A DNA stretch of 64,000 nucleotides from Vibrio palustris. GTDB taxonomy: Bacteria > Pseudomonadota > Gammaproteobacteria > Enterobacterales > Vibrionaceae. The stretch covers positions 248,001-312,000 of the forward strand of contig NZ_AP024888.1 of NCBI RefSeq assembly GCF_024346995.1, read 5' to 3'. This document shows positions 18,117 through 28,708 of this stretch, in pieces (position 1 is the stretch's first letter; the number at the start of each line of letters is the position of its first letter). Below the pieces are notes generated by a model. That model worked only from the letters and a program-made list of their open reading frames with translations. It made no database searches and was not told the origin of the DNA. The position numbers were made by a program, and so were the translations under genes.

Positions 18117-19232
18117 ATGACAACAAACACTGATCCATATTCTGATATTCGTCCTTACAATGATGACGAAATTCCTGCTGCGTTAAGCAGGTTGATCAAC
18201 GATGAAGAGTTTATCTCGGCAATTTTGCAGCATCGTTTCGAACGCCAGCCAAGTTGGGTGAAATCTTTGATGAGCCCATTGGTAAAAATGTACTTGAAAT
18301 TCAAATGGGCCAAACTGACTTCAGTTGAAGCAATACAACTTGAAGTGAAAAAGTACATGGATCTAACGTTAAGCCATACCACAGAAGGCGTTACATACAG
18401 TGGTTTGGATAAGTTAGATAAAGAAACGTCTTATTTGTTCATTTCCAACCATCGCGATATCGCCATGGATCCTGCACTGGTGAACTATGGCTTATATTCT
18501 CATGGCCATCGCACGGTACGCATTGCTATTGGTGACAACTTACTGAGCAAACCTTGTGCAACTGAACTTATGAGGCTCAATAAGAGTTTTATTGTTAAGC
18601 GTTCGATGAAAGGTCCGCGTGAGATGATGAAAGCACTCTCAACATTGTCGTCCTACATTAAGCATTCTCTTGATACCAGCAATTCGGTATGGATAGCGCA
18701 AAAGGAAGGGCGTGCAAAAGACGGTAATGATTATACCGATCCTGCGATTTTAAAAATGTTCCATGTGGAAGGGCGTAAACAAAAAATTGATTTTGGTGAC
18801 TACGCACGCTTATTGAAAATTGTGCCGGTCTCTATTTCATACGAGTATGATCCATGTGACGTATCGAAAGCACGTGAGTTGTATGAGAAGGCAGAAACAG
18901 GTGCCTATGAAAAACGTGAGTTTGAAGATATTGAAAGTATTATTCAGGGCATTATTGGAGAAAAAGGTCGTGTGCATGTGACTTTTGGTGATGTGATTGA
19001 GCAGCATTGTGATACTCCGGAACTACTCGCAGAAGAAATTGACCGTCAGATACACGAACATTATAAATTATTTCCTATTCACTATTTGGCTAACGATCCA
19101 CAGCGGGATGATGTTCCTGAAGACGTCAAAGCGATTTTAGATAAGAAATTAGCGCAGTTACCTAAAGAAGCGCACCCTTACTTGCTTGATAGTTATGCGA
19201 ACCCAGTTCGTAACCGTAAGAATCATTCGTAA
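18117..19232 (+). CDS. PlsC-like 1-acylglycerol-3-phosphate acyltransferase family protein
   Basis: Predicted 371-aa acyltransferase. FISNHRDIAMDPALVNYG is the acceptor motif I, with His and Asp separated by five residues instead of the usual four, as in a subgroup of these enzymes. FIVKRSMKGPREMMKAL and WIAQKEGRAKDGNDYTD fit motifs II and III. It likely acylates a lysophospholipid or related glycerol phosphate at the inner membrane, although no long TM helix is obvious. The start ATG at 18117 follows an AT-rich leader without a strong ribosome site. Confidence 0.8.
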   Translation: MTTNTDPYSDIRPYNDDEIPAALSRLINDEEFISAILQHRFERQPSWVKSLMSPLVKMYLKFKWAKLTSVEAIQLEVKKYMDLTLSHTTEGVTYSGLDKLDKETSYLFISNHRDIAMDPALVNYGLYSHGHRTVRIAIGDNLLSKPCATELMRLNKSFIVKRSMKGPREMMKALSTLSSYIKHSLDTSNSVWIAQKEGRAKDGNDYTDPAILKMFHVEGRKQKIDFGDYARLLKIVPVSISYEYDPCDVSKARELYEKAETGAYEKREFEDIESIIQGIIGEKGRVHVTFGDVIEQHCDTPELLAEEIDRQIHEHYKLFPIHYLANDPQRDDVPEDVKAILDKKLAQLPKEAHPYLLDSYANPVRNRKNHS

Positions 19233-19310
19233 AGACAGAATGGATATCAACGGGTCTGGAGGGGCGAGTGTAGGGCAGTGACGCTGGCATATGAATAAGT
19301 AATAGAGAAT

Positions 19311-19340
19311 AAAAAGAGAAGCATTGCTTCTCTTTTTTTT
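19311..19340 (+). terminator. Rho-independent terminator
   Basis: AGAGAAGCATTGCTTCTCT stem followed by eight T, after the acyltransferase gene. Confidence 0.92.
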
Positions 19341-19432
19341 ATTGATGCGGCCGAGCTATTTAGCGTGGTCATTGCTCACTTTGCTGGTAAGGCGTGATAA
19401 ATATCTTGGGCTAATGGCAACAATTATCTACC

Positions 19433-20038
19433 TTATGGCGCAACCGCTCCGCCGAGTGTCAGTTGTTTTGGCCAATGACTGATACGATTTCCGCCTAAAA
19501 ATATATTCCCATTAACGGTCATCTTATCTGGGAAGGCCGTAATTTTTGACCCACCAATGTAGAGATCACCTTGCACTACAATACCGTTGGGTAGCTCTGT
19601 CATAGGGGTACGGATGACACTTAAATCCCCTTTCACTCTGAGTCTTGCAGGCAATTTTGCTAGTGGTGTGTCGGTAAAATTAAGATAACCGCCGACTTTA
19701 ATCCCGCGCGGCCAAGAGCGAAGCTGGCTACCAAGAAAATTGGCGTAACCGCGGATCACCACGCTACGAGGAACTTTAATTAAAGCGCTGTTAGATGCAT
19801 CCAAACTGCCTTGTATGTTGAGTCCTTCAGGTAGGGTTTTCATCGGCGTTTTTGCAATGTTTAGGTTACCTTTGAGGAGTAAACCTGCAGGTAAAGCCGT
19901 AAACGGTTTGTTACGTAGATCAAGGTTACCGTAGTTATCTAAATAATTGAGAATATGGTAGCGATCTAAAACTTGTGACGTTACAGTAGAGCTAACGAGC
20001 AATAATAGGCTCATGAGAATGATATGGTGTCGTCGCAT
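19433..20038 (-). CDS. Exported protein of LPxGL beta-solenoid-like repeats
   Basis: I recognise no named family. This 201-aa protein has an N-terminal signal peptide (residues ~1-21) and then about seven or eight repeats of roughly 20 residues with the pattern LPxGLxVxGxLxxxxTxxxx, for example LPEGLNIQGSLDASNSALIK and LPARLRVKGDLSVIRTPMTE. The spacing suggests a leucine-rich-repeat-like or right-handed solenoid exported to the periplasm. Similar LPxGL repeats occur in bacterial LRR proteins, but there is no catalytic domain here. It stands alone. Confidence 0.7.
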   Translation of the reverse strand: MRRHHIILMSLLLLVSSTVTSQVLDRYHILNYLDNYGNLDLRNKPFTALPAGLLLKGNLNIAKTPMKTLPEGLNIQGSLDASNSALIKVPRSVVIRGYANFLGSQLRSWPRGIKVGGYLNFTDTPLAKLPARLRVKGDLSVIRTPMTELPNGIVVQGDLYIGGSKITAFPDKMTVNGNIFLGGNRISHWPKQLTLGGAVAP

Positions 20039-20198
20039 TGACTGTACATCCCAAACGTATTTAATACTTCAATGATAGCAAATAAACCGTATGAAGCGGA
20101 ATGTGGCGTCAGTGAAGGTATGAAAAAATAAGCTGACGGAACCTACCTGACCAGGCTTGGGACAATCAGCCATAATGCACAACGTTTGGTTACAATGA

Positions 20199-20501
20199 TT
20201 AACGAACCAAAGAACGTGATCTTAATTCAAAAATTATCTTTTCAGCACTGACTTCAAAAGTGAAGTTTGCGTGCAGCTCGGTCTCATTATTTGAAGTGGG
20301 ATCAATTTCATAAGTCACGTTTTCATTGACTTCTTTCGCTAATGAAACGTATTTTTCAAACTCTTGTTGCAGTGTCGCTTTGTCGCTAGCAAATACAGAA
20401 ACTGAAGCGATCTCGTCGCCTTCATTAATGATATAGCCGACTTCTCCGGCACAACCACATGCTTCACATACTTCTTCTTCTACATAATTTTCTGTACTCA
20501 T
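20199..20501 (-). CDS. YfcZ/YiiS family protein (DUF406)
   Basis: Predicted 100-aa cytoplasmic protein of the DUF406 family, with the conserved start VCEACGCAGEVGYIINEGDE and the end FTFEVSAEKIIFELRSRSL. Family function is unknown. GGGAGGATTGTGTC before the ATG supplies a strong ribosome site. Genes of this family are common single units in enterobacteria and vibrios. Confidence 0.92.
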   Translation of the reverse strand: MSTENYVEEEVCEACGCAGEVGYIINEGDEIASVSVFASDKATLQQEFEKYVSLAKEVNENVTYEIDPTSNNETELHANFTFEVSAEKIIFELRSRSLVR

Positions 20502-20809
20502 GACACAATCCTCCCATAAAAAACAAGGTTATTTTACTCTCGTATTGGACGATTGCCAAACAGTAAAACCTGCAATGAATGAACTAGTTAAATGGATATA
20601 CTTAGAAATAACTCTTTAATAAGGGATTAGTTTCTTATAGTATCAATAATGAGAATATATTGACAAAAACATCACTCTTGATTGTGGTTAATCACACAAG
20701 TATTTGTCATCGTCGGAAGTGAATCAGTGGAGCCAAGAGGGTAACAAACGGAATCCGTTTCCTTGGTCAGCTGATCATCATTTATCATTATTCAAATAGA
20801 GCTTATACA

Positions 20810-21271
20810 ATGCCAAAGCGTAGCAAAGAAGATACGGAAGTTACCGTTCAAACGATTATGGATGCGGTTGTTGATCAACTGATAAGACTTGGTTATGACA
20901 AAATGTCATATACCACGCTGAGCCAACAAACAGGTATTTCACGTACTGGCATTAGTCACCACTTTCCTAAAAAAACGGATTTCGCATCATCGTTAGACGA
21001 TCGTATTTTTAATATTATGGTCAGCCATTTAGATTTTTCACACAGTTTAGATACATTTGTGGAAAGTTGGCAAGAAGCGTTGATGAATGAAGAGTTTATC
21101 GCCTTATTACGCTTGGTATTCCATCATATCGTTTCTGCTGATCGTGGATATCATTTTGGTAAAGAAACCCTAGAACGTCTATTTGCGACGACAAAACAGC
21201 ATTTTGGTGATGCATCTATTGAAAACGTTAAATGCTTAATGGGCGAATCGTTACTGGCCATGAGCGCTTAA
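20810..21271 (+). CDS. TetR-like transcriptional regulator
   Basis: Predicted 153-aa regulator. The N-terminal ~55 residues carry a TetR-type HTH (YTTLSQQTGISRTGISHHFP). The remaining helical part is shorter (~95 residues) than the usual TetR ligand domain (~130-150). The target is unknown and no divergent partner is obvious. Length is natural, with no sign of truncation. Confidence 0.8.
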   Translation: MPKRSKEDTEVTVQTIMDAVVDQLIRLGYDKMSYTTLSQQTGISRTGISHHFPKKTDFASSLDDRIFNIMVSHLDFSHSLDTFVESWQEALMNEEFIALLRLVFHHIVSADRGYHFGKETLERLFATTKQHFGDASIENVKCLMGESLLAMSA

Positions 21272-21290
21272 CCTGTACGAGTGAACAAAA

Positions 21291-21315
21291 ACAGCCAAAC
21301 ACTGTGTTTGGCTGT
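21291..21315 (-). terminator. Terminator of the minus-strand MCP gene
   Basis: Perfect stem ACAGCCAAACA/TGTTTGGCTGT with a 3-nt loop. On the minus strand it is followed by a short T-run (TTTTTG). Confidence 0.8.
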
Positions 21316-21363
21316 CGTTGCACGAGGTTTGCGACCGTTATCCTCGCTAACTTGGCGTGATAA

Positions 21364-23400
21364 CTAGTGGAAGTAATCCATTTTTTCATTCAAGTGAGCC
21401 GCTTGCCCAGCAAGGATTTTGGCGCGCTCAGTCGTTTGTTCACTGATCGCATGCGTGGTTCGATTTAAATCACTAATCTCTGATGCATTCACTGCAATTT
21501 CTTGAGAGACATTCGCTTGCTCCTCGGCAGTTGCGGCAATCGTATCGGCTTGTTGGGTAATATCATTGACCTGTGTGGTGATCAACGATAATGCATCACC
21601 TGCCTGCTCAGCCGACGCAAGTACACGAGTCGCACTTTCTTGGCTCGAGTGCATTAAGGCGACAGCTCGGTGCGTTGAAGTATTTAATGTCTCGATGATG
21701 CTAACGACATTTTTGACTGACTCTTGAGTTCGGCTTGCCAGCGTTCTCACCTCATCAGCGACAACGGCAAACCCTCGCCCTTGTTCTCCTGCGCGCGCGG
21801 CCTCTATGGCGGCATTGAGTGCTAATAAGTTGGTTTGTTCCGCAATGCCATCAATCATAGTCGTCACGGTTTGAATGCTTTGGCTATCGAGGCTGACTTG
21901 TTCAATCGCTTGGGACGACTGTCTTAGTTGCTCATTTAATTCGGTGATATCCGAGTGAACAGAATCAACGACTTGTGAGCCAGATTGAGCATTGATATCC
22001 GCTTGACGCACATTTTCAGCGATACTTTCGACTTGTGAGGCGACTTCTTGAGCTGATGTGGCCATTTCTTCTATTGCTGCCACCATTTGTTCCACTTGAG
22101 CTTGTTGAGCATGGCTATGCTTAAGGTTTTCTGAAGCATCCGCTTCGACATTGTCGGCATTATTATTGACTTCACTACTGGTATGTTTGATGTCTTCGAC
22201 TAATTCACGTAGGCGTGTCGCCATGGCGGTCACATTATTATGCAGGCGCGCAACTTCGTTTTTAGTCCCCTCATCTTGAGCATGAATATCCAAACTGATA
22301 TAGCCCGATTTTAGTTGTTCCATGTATCCTGAAACGCGAGTAAGCGGTCGCGTTAATTTGACGATAAACCAAGAAATGAGACACAAAGTGAGCAATCCGA
22401 CAACCAGAGAAACAATAAAAATGTGCGTCAGAAGGGTATTGCTGTCCTCGGTAATCTCAGAAATGAACGTGCCGCCGAGTAGCTTCCAGTTCCAACCTTT
22501 TACCTCTGCATATACGAGATATTTTTCCCCAGATTGTTCGCCATGCTGATAAGGGAAGACAACCGTCCCGTTGCTTTGTGAGAATATATTCGCAAAGGGC
22601 GTGTGATTATCTGAATCAATGTATTCTTGGATAGGGGTATCACTGCGAGCAGAAGCTGGCGCCGATAAATAATGCCCCAGATTATGTGCGGAGCCATCGA
22701 CAACTAGCGTATATCCCGTTTTTCCCCATTTGATATTATTGAGTGAAGTGAAAATCGACTGAGCCACTGTATCGATAGGCAAGCCAATGCAAATAATAGC
22801 GGTCGTTTGACCTTGTGAATTACGCATAGGGGCATAGTAGGTGATGTATTTCTGACCAAATAATGAAACGGCCGCGTAGTAGCTTTGTCCGCTCATTAGC
22901 TTGTTATAAGCCGGATGGTCGGTTCCCAACAATGTCCCGACTGCACGTTGCCCGTTTTGATTTTTCAATGAAGTAGACACGCGGAGCCAGTCTTGTCCTA
23001 CAGGTGCAAATACTGTTGCTATCGCGCCAGTATCGCGAGTAAAACGGTCAACCAACGTATAGTTACCAATTAAGCTGTGTTCATCGATGGAGAGGTCATA
23101 GACATTATGACCGTGAAACGACACCCGTACTTGCTTACTTGATAAGCCATGCAAATAGCCATTTTGAAATGTTGATTCTAATTTTTTACTCGTCGTAAGA
23201 TAAGCATCAAATTGACCAGACAAGCTTTCGGCGAGAGCCTCGATACGAGATTGTTGTTCTCTTAGAACCGACTTTAATAGTAACTCATCAGCATCTTGAT
23301 ACACCCAAGTCGCGATGGCCGAAAACGCGCATAATAAGCACAACGATATAATTAAACGGAGCTGAAATCCGACACTTTGCGTTCGGTAAAAGCGATACAT
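21364..23400 (-). CDS. Methyl-accepting chemotaxis protein (Cache-type)
   Basis: Predicted 678-aa chemoreceptor. TM1 lies at ~14-35 ([20 protein letters not shown]), followed by a large periplasmic Cache sensor ([25 protein letters not shown]-like and YYAPM motifs typical of Cache_3-Cache_2), TM2 near 325-350, HAMP, and the signalling tip [20 protein letters not shown]. The ATG at 23400 with AAGGA upstream is preferred over a TTG at 23406. The ligand is unknown. Confidence 0.92.
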   Translation of the reverse strand: MYRFYRTQSVGFQLRLIISLCLLCAFSAIATWVYQDADELLLKSVLREQQSRIEALAESLSGQFDAYLTTSKKLESTFQNGYLHGLSSKQVRVSFHGHNVYDLSIDEHSLIGNYTLVDRFTRDTGAIATVFAPVGQDWLRVSTSLKNQNGQRAVGTLLGTDHPAYNKLMSGQSYYAAVSLFGQKYITYYAPMRNSQGQTTAIICIGLPIDTVAQSIFTSLNNIKWGKTGYTLVVDGSAHNLGHYLSAPASARSDTPIQEYIDSDNHTPFANIFSQSNGTVVFPYQHGEQSGEKYLVYAEVKGWNWKLLGGTFISEITEDSNTLLTHIFIVSLVVGLLTLCLISWFIVKLTRPLTRVSGYMEQLKSGYISLDIHAQDEGTKNEVARLHNNVTAMATRLRELVEDIKHTSSEVNNNADNVEADASENLKHSHAQQAQVEQMVAAIEEMATSAQEVASQVESIAENVRQADINAQSGSQVVDSVHSDITELNEQLRQSSQAIEQVSLDSQSIQTVTTMIDGIAEQTNLLALNAAIEAARAGEQGRGFAVVADEVRTLASRTQESVKNVVSIIETLNTSTHRAVALMHSSQESATRVLASAEQAGDALSLITTQVNDITQQADTIAATAEEQANVSQEIAVNASEISDLNRTTHAISEQTTERAKILAGQAAHLNEKMDYFH

Positions 23401-23406
23401 ACACAA

Positions 23407-23850
23407 TCCTTGCTAATTGTTTTAATGGTGTGGGGGCTGGCCCCATGGCAGAAAGGAAAATAGCGTAAAGGACATATAAGAACTTTGATTTCGATTAATT
23501 ATATTCTAAAAATTGCATAACAAATGACTAAAAAGTGTCTCATTATTAAGTATTATTACAGTAAGGCTTAATTTATTTGGGAAGAATAACTAGGTTTTGG
23601 CAGGAGAATGTTAAAAATAGGTAGACGAATGCAACACGTATTAAGTTGGCGTGGTGGCATCAATATCGACAAAACTTGTTAAAAGCATAACGATCGCAGA
23701 GGCAAGGAGTGGGGGTTGGTAACGAGAGGTGAGTAAGACAATGATGGATAAAAGTATACGAGCGTCGGGTTATCAGCTCCGATATAACAATAACCGACTC
23801 GAACAAATAACGAGGCCAGGGAACGCCTGACCTCAGTAGAGTAACACGTT
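23407..23850. other. Intergenic region, no gene seen
   Basis: About 440 bp between the upstream end of the MCP gene and the 3' end of mmuM. It holds the MCP promoter region by position. No ORF or RNA gene is convincing. Confidence 0.5.
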
Positions 23851-24765
23851 CTATTTATCGAAGTGTTGTTTTAGCTTGGCAATGTGTTCAACCCCAATTC
23901 CACAGCAGCCACCGAGCAACGTTGCGCCATCATCGGCCCATTGCTGTGTCCAGTTGACATACGCTGGTGGTGTTAGATCGTCACGAACCACATCTAATTC
24001 TTCATTGGCGGCTGCGTCTTTTGACTGAGGCCCAAAGGCATTAGCGTAAGCGCCTAATTGGATATCTGATTGGCCTAAACGATGCAGGGTTTCTTTCGAA
24101 ATGCGAATAGCCGCACTAATCACTTCTGGTTGACAACAGTTAAAGAGGATAGCCGACACGCCTTCATTGGCCATCGCTATAACGGCTTCTTCAACACTCT
24201 CTCCCGAGCGTAAGCGCGGAATATCTGTCTCAGCTTCATCTTCTAAGGTAAACGCTACCCAGAGTGGTTTATCGCTATATCCCAGTTTCTTCAATAATGA
24301 ATTGATCGCTTTTGGCTCTGCAATCAAGCTTTGTGTTTCATTTAACCAAACATCAATATAAGGTGCGAGGCCTTCGATTAACGGTGTCGCAATCGTTTCA
24401 ACATGCTCGGCTTGAAACAGATCCGCACGATAAGATCCAAACAACGGCGGTAACGAACCTGCGACGAGTGCTTGGTTATTAGTGTGGTTGACCGCTTGGC
24501 GTGCCATTTCGCCAGAACGTGCGGCAAGCTGCTGAGCTTCTTCTTTAAAACGTTGTTCGCCGATATGGAAAGGCACAAGAGCATAGCTGTTTGTTGTTAC
24601 AACTTGAGAGCCAGCATTAATGAAGGCTTGATGCGCATCACGCACGAGATCTGGCGTTTCAATCAGTGCCAGAGCAGACCATTCTGGTTGACGAAACGGG
24701 GCGCCGAGTTTTTCAAGCTCACGACTCATACCGCCATCGAGAATACTGATGTTGTTTTTTGACAT
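23851..24765 (-). CDS. mmuM: Homocysteine S-methyltransferase
   Basis: Transfers a methyl group from S-methylmethionine (or SAM) to homocysteine, yielding methionine. The 304-aa length fits MmuM. Zinc ligands are visible as NCCQPE and GGCCGIG near the C-terminus, and the N-terminal ILDGGMSRELE matches the family. There is no mmuP permease beside it. An AGGAAG ribosome site precedes the ATG, and a MetJ-like box lies 35-50 bp upstream, consistent with methionine control. Confidence 0.9.
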   Translation of the reverse strand: MSKNNISILDGGMSRELEKLGAPFRQPEWSALALIETPDLVRDAHQAFINAGSQVVTTNSYALVPFHIGEQRFKEEAQQLAARSGEMARQAVNHTNNQALVAGSLPPLFGSYRADLFQAEHVETIATPLIEGLAPYIDVWLNETQSLIAEPKAINSLLKKLGYSDKPLWVAFTLEDEAETDIPRLRSGESVEEAVIAMANEGVSAILFNCCQPEVISAAIRISKETLHRLGQSDIQLGAYANAFGPQSKDAAANEELDVVRDDLTPPAYVNWTQQWADDGATLLGGCCGIGVEHIAKLKQHFDK

Positions 24766-24799
24766 GTTACTTCCTCTGATTCAACCTGATTGTCATTAC

Positions 24800-24815
24800 A
24801 GACGTTTAGATGGCT
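24800..24815. promoter_or_regulatory. Candidate MetJ operator upstream of mmuM
   Basis: AGACGTTTAGATGGCT matches two tandem AGACGTCT met boxes at 13 of 16 positions by hand. Position relative to the gene fits repression by MetJ. Confidence 0.6.
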
Positions 24816-25165
24816 ATAAATTTAAAGTGAATTACGCTGACATGCAACCATTAAATCTATAACTGAATGTAAATCACCATAATACGAGATAATAAAGAGT
24901 CGATAGGGTGAATCCCCAATCTTTGGTGACCGTGCTCACCTATTTTTCAAAGAAAAATTTTGTGGCTATCACCCCATAATATGGAGTGAATTTTTACAAT
25001 CAAAAGATTTTTTGCAAAGTGAATTATTTGCTTTAAAGATTTGCAACTCTTGGCAAGCTCGCATAGCATACGATGGATAATTAGAATAATAGACCGTTAT
25101 TTATATTCAGATGTCACAAAAATGTGGGAAAATCCCAGTAATCACTTTGAAGGATCTAAGGTGTT
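24816..25165. other. AT-rich divergent intergenic region
   Basis: About 350 bp between divergent mmuM and an MCP gene. I looked for a riboswitch and for CRP sites and saw none that I would call. It presumably holds both promoters. Confidence 0.4.
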
Positions 25166-26905
25166 ATGCGAAATTTTTCGTTTAAAAATAAAATAATAGC
25201 AGTAATAGTAGCCATTATCTTCATCACTATTCTCGTTTCTTACCTCAGTGTTAATTTTTATATTAGTCATTATATTGAGCGCACGGAAACACAAAGTATC
25301 AAACACAATATAAACTTAGTTAATAAAAAAATTGGCAATGAGCTAAATTCCAAAATTAAGTTAGCAAAAACGTTGCATTTTAGCATGATGGATATTGCTG
25401 AGACGCAAAAAAGCTCTGGCTTTTATCGTGTTATTAAAGTGGTCAATGGGTATGCGTTTGACGCCGCCGGAAATATGGATGACGATAAAGCAACGCCGTA
25501 TGTGAAGATTGCCGATAACCAATCCCAACCCATAAAAATCTCTCCTGTTACTATGGAAGGTAACAAACCGACGTTAACCATTTCTATCCTGCGTGAAGAT
25601 GAATCATTTGATTTTTTCACGGTAGATTTAAGTAAGCTGCAAGGCACTTTGACCTCTTATGCTCGAGAAGGCAGTTATGTTGAGCTCATTTCCCCTAATA
25701 ATATTCCTATTTTCAGTAATAAACAGCCGGGCGATCTCACTAAAATCAGTCTACCGATTGATGTGGCAGGACAGTCATGGGAGTTGAACGGTTATATTAG
25801 TAACGACCGAATTCAAGCCAATACGAATAAGCTCAATTGGAAAATCACTATTGCATTGATTGTGTGCGCAATTGTTGTGATAAGTATTGGTGTGATTATT
25901 TTATCCTTGGCCTTTAAACCGTTGCTTCAACTCAAAACGGTTGTCGCTGAACTATCACAAGGTAATGGGGATTTAACCCAGCGTCTCGAGGTGGCATCAA
26001 AAGATGAAATCGGTCAAATCAGTGACTCAATCAATCAATTCATTGCTCAGTTACAGACGATGTTTATTGATGTTTCTAAATCGTCAGTGGATATTGATAA
26101 TGCTGTGTCTCAATTAGGGACACAGGCTCGCGCGAATGTGACGGCGCTAGACGCGCATACAGTAGAAACCGAGCAGGTGATCACGGCAATTGAAGAAATG
26201 AATGCCACAGCAGGGTCTATTGCGCAGAGTGCGACTGACGCGGCGAAATTAACTGAGACCACGAGTTCTTATGCTGCTGAATCGAAAGTCGTGATTAATC
26301 AAGCGGTGGACAGCGTTAATGCACTGGAAGCGGATGTAACAGGAATGTCTGAGACTATTGCGACGATGAGCGCAGACACTCGACAGATTGAGCAAGTACT
26401 TGAGGTTATCGGTGACATTGCTGACCAAACTAATTTACTGGCACTTAACGCTGCGATTGAAGCGGCACGTGCAGGGGAGCAGGGACGAGGTTTTGCTGTA
26501 GTGGCGGACGAAGTGCGTGCCCTAGCCAGCCGGACTCAAGATAGTACAGGTAAAATCAACACCATGCTTAGTCAGCTACGTGGTACAACTGATGATGTTG
26601 TCGTCAAAATGGAATCCACACGCAGCAGTTGTGAAGCGACAGCGAATAATACCAATCAAGTGATGGAGTCGTTGAATACCATGACGCAATCGGTCATGGA
26701 CATTAATGATTTGAATACGTTAATGGCCACCTCCGCAGAAGAGCAAAGCCATGTCACTGCTGAAATTAGCCGTAATATGGCACAGATTCAGGAATTGATT
26801 ACGGAGTTAAATGAGAATGCCTCTAGCACGCATTCGATCAGTGATAGTTTAGGTGGGACTTCTCAAAACTTGTCTGGTGTTGTAGCGCAATTTAAAGTGC
26901 GCTAG
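25166..26905 (+). CDS. Methyl-accepting chemotaxis protein (small Cache sensor)
   Basis: Predicted 579-aa chemoreceptor. TM1 is at ~8-30 ([20 protein letters not shown]), a ~190-residue periplasmic sensor follows, TM2 is at ~225-250, then HAMP ([20 protein letters not shown]) and the signalling domain with [20 protein letters not shown]. The sensor domain ([20 protein letters not shown]) is Cache-like but shorter than in the other two receptors of this window. AAGGATCTAAGG precedes the ATG. Confidence 0.92.
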   Translation: MRNFSFKNKIIAVIVAIIFITILVSYLSVNFYISHYIERTETQSIKHNINLVNKKIGNELNSKIKLAKTLHFSMMDIAETQKSSGFYRVIKVVNGYAFDAAGNMDDDKATPYVKIADNQSQPIKISPVTMEGNKPTLTISILREDESFDFFTVDLSKLQGTLTSYAREGSYVELISPNNIPIFSNKQPGDLTKISLPIDVAGQSWELNGYISNDRIQANTNKLNWKITIALIVCAIVVISIGVIILSLAFKPLLQLKTVVAELSQGNGDLTQRLEVASKDEIGQISDSINQFIAQLQTMFIDVSKSSVDIDNAVSQLGTQARANVTALDAHTVETEQVITAIEEMNATAGSIAQSATDAAKLTETTSSYAAESKVVINQAVDSVNALEADVTGMSETIATMSADTRQIEQVLEVIGDIADQTNLLALNAAIEAARAGEQGRGFAVVADEVRALASRTQDSTGKINTMLSQLRGTTDDVVVKMESTRSSCEATANNTNQVMESLNTMTQSVMDINDLNTLMATSAEEQSHVTAEISRNMAQIQELITELNENASSTHSISDSLGGTSQNLSGVVAQFKVR

Positions 26906-26931
26906 CGAACGTAATAATGTATCAAAGAATC

Positions 26932-26961
26932 AAAAGGAACGCTTATTGCGTTCCTTTTTTT
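26932..26961 (+). terminator. Rho-independent terminator of MCP gene
   Basis: AAAGGAACGC-TTATT-GCGTTCCTTT stem running into a T-run. Confidence 0.92.
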
Positions 26962-26970
26962 GTCTATCTC

Positions 26971-27129
26971 TTAGGCTTCACAAGTACCAAGTCCACCTCG
27001 TTGCTGTGCAAGAGCAACCCAGTGTTGGCGTATTTGATGAGGATCGTCTGGCACTTTATATTTATGGGCAAGCGTATTGGCCATTTTAAGTGCTGAGGGT
27101 TTGATTACGTAGTAGTAATTGAATGTCAT
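26971..27129 (-). CDS. Small hypothetical protein (52 aa)
   Basis: A 52-residue frame beginning MTFNYYYVIKPSALKMANTL and ending QRGGLGTCEA. GAGGATT lies ~8 nt upstream of the ATG at 27129. It is basic and partly helical with no recognised domain. It sits between the MCP terminator and the gnd 3' end, on the same strand as gnd. It could be a real short gene, but codon support cannot be judged well at this length. Confidence 0.45.
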   Translation of the reverse strand: MTFNYYYVIKPSALKMANTLAHKYKVPDDPHQIRQHWVALAQQRGGLGTCEA

Positions 27130-27247
27130 AGACTGAATCCTCAAATAAGGTGATAGACAAAAAATAGAGGATGCTAAATAATTTAGCATCCTCCTTTGGT
27201 TGTATATTACCGTTTAAACTAGAAAATGACTCTCTAGTATTAGAGGT

Positions 27248-28696
27248 TTATACGTCGTAGGTAGTAGAAGCAGTATCGCCGCCTGTACCTGTCCAGTTAG
27301 TGTGGAAGAACTCACCACGTGGACGATCGAGACGCTCGTAAGTGTGTGCGCCGAAGTAGTCACGTTGAGCTTGTAGCAAGTTGGCTGGCAAACGAGCTGT
27401 GGTGTAACCGTCTAGGAAGCTAAGTGCTGAAGTAGTACAAGGCATTGGAATACCGACTTCCATCGATTTCGCTGCCACTTTACGCCATGCCGCTAAACAG
27501 TTATCTAAGATTCCTTTGAAGTACTCGTCAGAGCCTAGGAAAGCCAGTTCTGGATCTTTTGCGTACGCATCACGAATGTTACCTAAGAATGCAGAACGGA
27601 TGATACAGCCACCACGCCACATAAGAGCCACGTTACCGTAGTTTAGATCCCAGTTATTTTCGTTAGACGCTTCACGCATTAGCATAAAGCCTTGCGTGTA
27701 AGAGATGATTTTTGACGCGAGTAGGGCTTGACGTAGTGCATCAATCCACTCTTGCTTATCACCTTCAACGGTAGTGTCTTTGCTACCAAACAGTTTCTCG
27801 GCAGCCACACGTTGATCTTTCAATGCAGATAGGCAACGAGAGAATACTGACTCAGAAATTAGCGTCAATGGGATGCCCATGTCCAATGCGTTGATGCCTG
27901 TCCACTTACCAGTACCTTTTTGACCAGCAGTATCTAGGATGCTATCAACCAGAGGGTTGCCTTGCTCATCTTTGTAACCCAAGATGTCGGCAGTGATTTC
28001 CACAAGGTAGCTATCTAGTTCGGTTTTATTCCAGTCAGCGAATACGGCTTGCATTTCATCGCCGCTCAGGCCAAGACCATCTTTCATGAATTGGTATGCT
28101 TCAGTGATCAACTGCATGTCACCGTATTCGATACCGTTATGAACCATTTTTACGAAGTGACCAGCACCATCGTTACCAACCCAATCACAACATGGTTCAC
28201 CAGCGTCTGTTTTTGCTGAAATACCTTGGAAGATAGGCTTCACGGCTTCCCATGCTTCTGGTGAGCCACCTGGCATGATCGAAGGACCGAAACGTGCGCC
28301 TTCTTCACCACCAGAAACTCCAGTACCGATAAAGTGGATGCCTTTCTCACGTAGAGAAGCAACACGACGGTTAGTGTCTGGGTAGTTCGTATTACCACCA
28401 TCAATGATGATGTCGCCTTTGTCCAATAGAGGAACCAAGTTATCGATAAACGTGTCAACGACTGCGCCAGCACGTACCATTAACATCACTTTGCGCGGTT
28501 TTTCTAATTTGTCTACTAACTCTTCAAGTGTATGCGCGCCAACAATGTTGGTATCTTTTGCTGGTCCTTCTAGGAATTCATCCACTTTTGCAGCTGTACG
28601 GTTATGCGCAACCACTTTAAAGCCATGGTCATTCATGTTTAGGATAAGGTTTTGACCCATCACTGCTAGGCCAATTACACCGATATCACCTTTCAT
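27248..28696 (-). CDS. gnd: 6-phosphogluconate dehydrogenase, decarboxylating
   Basis: Oxidises 6-phosphogluconate to ribulose 5-phosphate and CO2 with NADP, the third step of the oxidative pentose phosphate pathway. The full-length 482-aa protein has the Rossmann start IGVIGLAVMGQNLILNMNDH, GVSGGEEGARFGPSIMPGG and the catalytic region VKMVHNGIEYGDMQLI. It is the last gene of zwf-pgl-gnd, with only 12 bp after pgl, so it is co-transcribed. A ribosome site (GGAGAAAC) precedes the ATG. Confidence 0.98.
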   Translation of the reverse strand: MKGDIGVIGLAVMGQNLILNMNDHGFKVVAHNRTAAKVDEFLEGPAKDTNIVGAHTLEELVDKLEKPRKVMLMVRAGAVVDTFIDNLVPLLDKGDIIIDGGNTNYPDTNRRVASLREKGIHFIGTGVSGGEEGARFGPSIMPGGSPEAWEAVKPIFQGISAKTDAGEPCCDWVGNDGAGHFVKMVHNGIEYGDMQLITEAYQFMKDGLGLSGDEMQAVFADWNKTELDSYLVEITADILGYKDEQGNPLVDSILDTAGQKGTGKWTGINALDMGIPLTLISESVFSRCLSALKDQRVAAEKLFGSKDTTVEGDKQEWIDALRQALLASKIISYTQGFMLMREASNENNWDLNYGNVALMWRGGCIIRSAFLGNIRDAYAKDPELAFLGSDEYFKGILDNCLAAWRKVAAKSMEVGIPMPCTTSALSFLDGYTTARLPANLLQAQRDYFGAHTYERLDRPRGEFFHTNWTGTGGDTASTTYDV

Positions 28697-28708
28697 TTTT
28701 GTTTCTCC

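Noticed and set aside
24880..24970. Possible riboswitch upstream of mmuM or the MCP gene
   Set aside because: GGGTGAATCCCC and GGTGACCGTGCTCACC can form small hairpins, but no known riboswitch core could be recognised.
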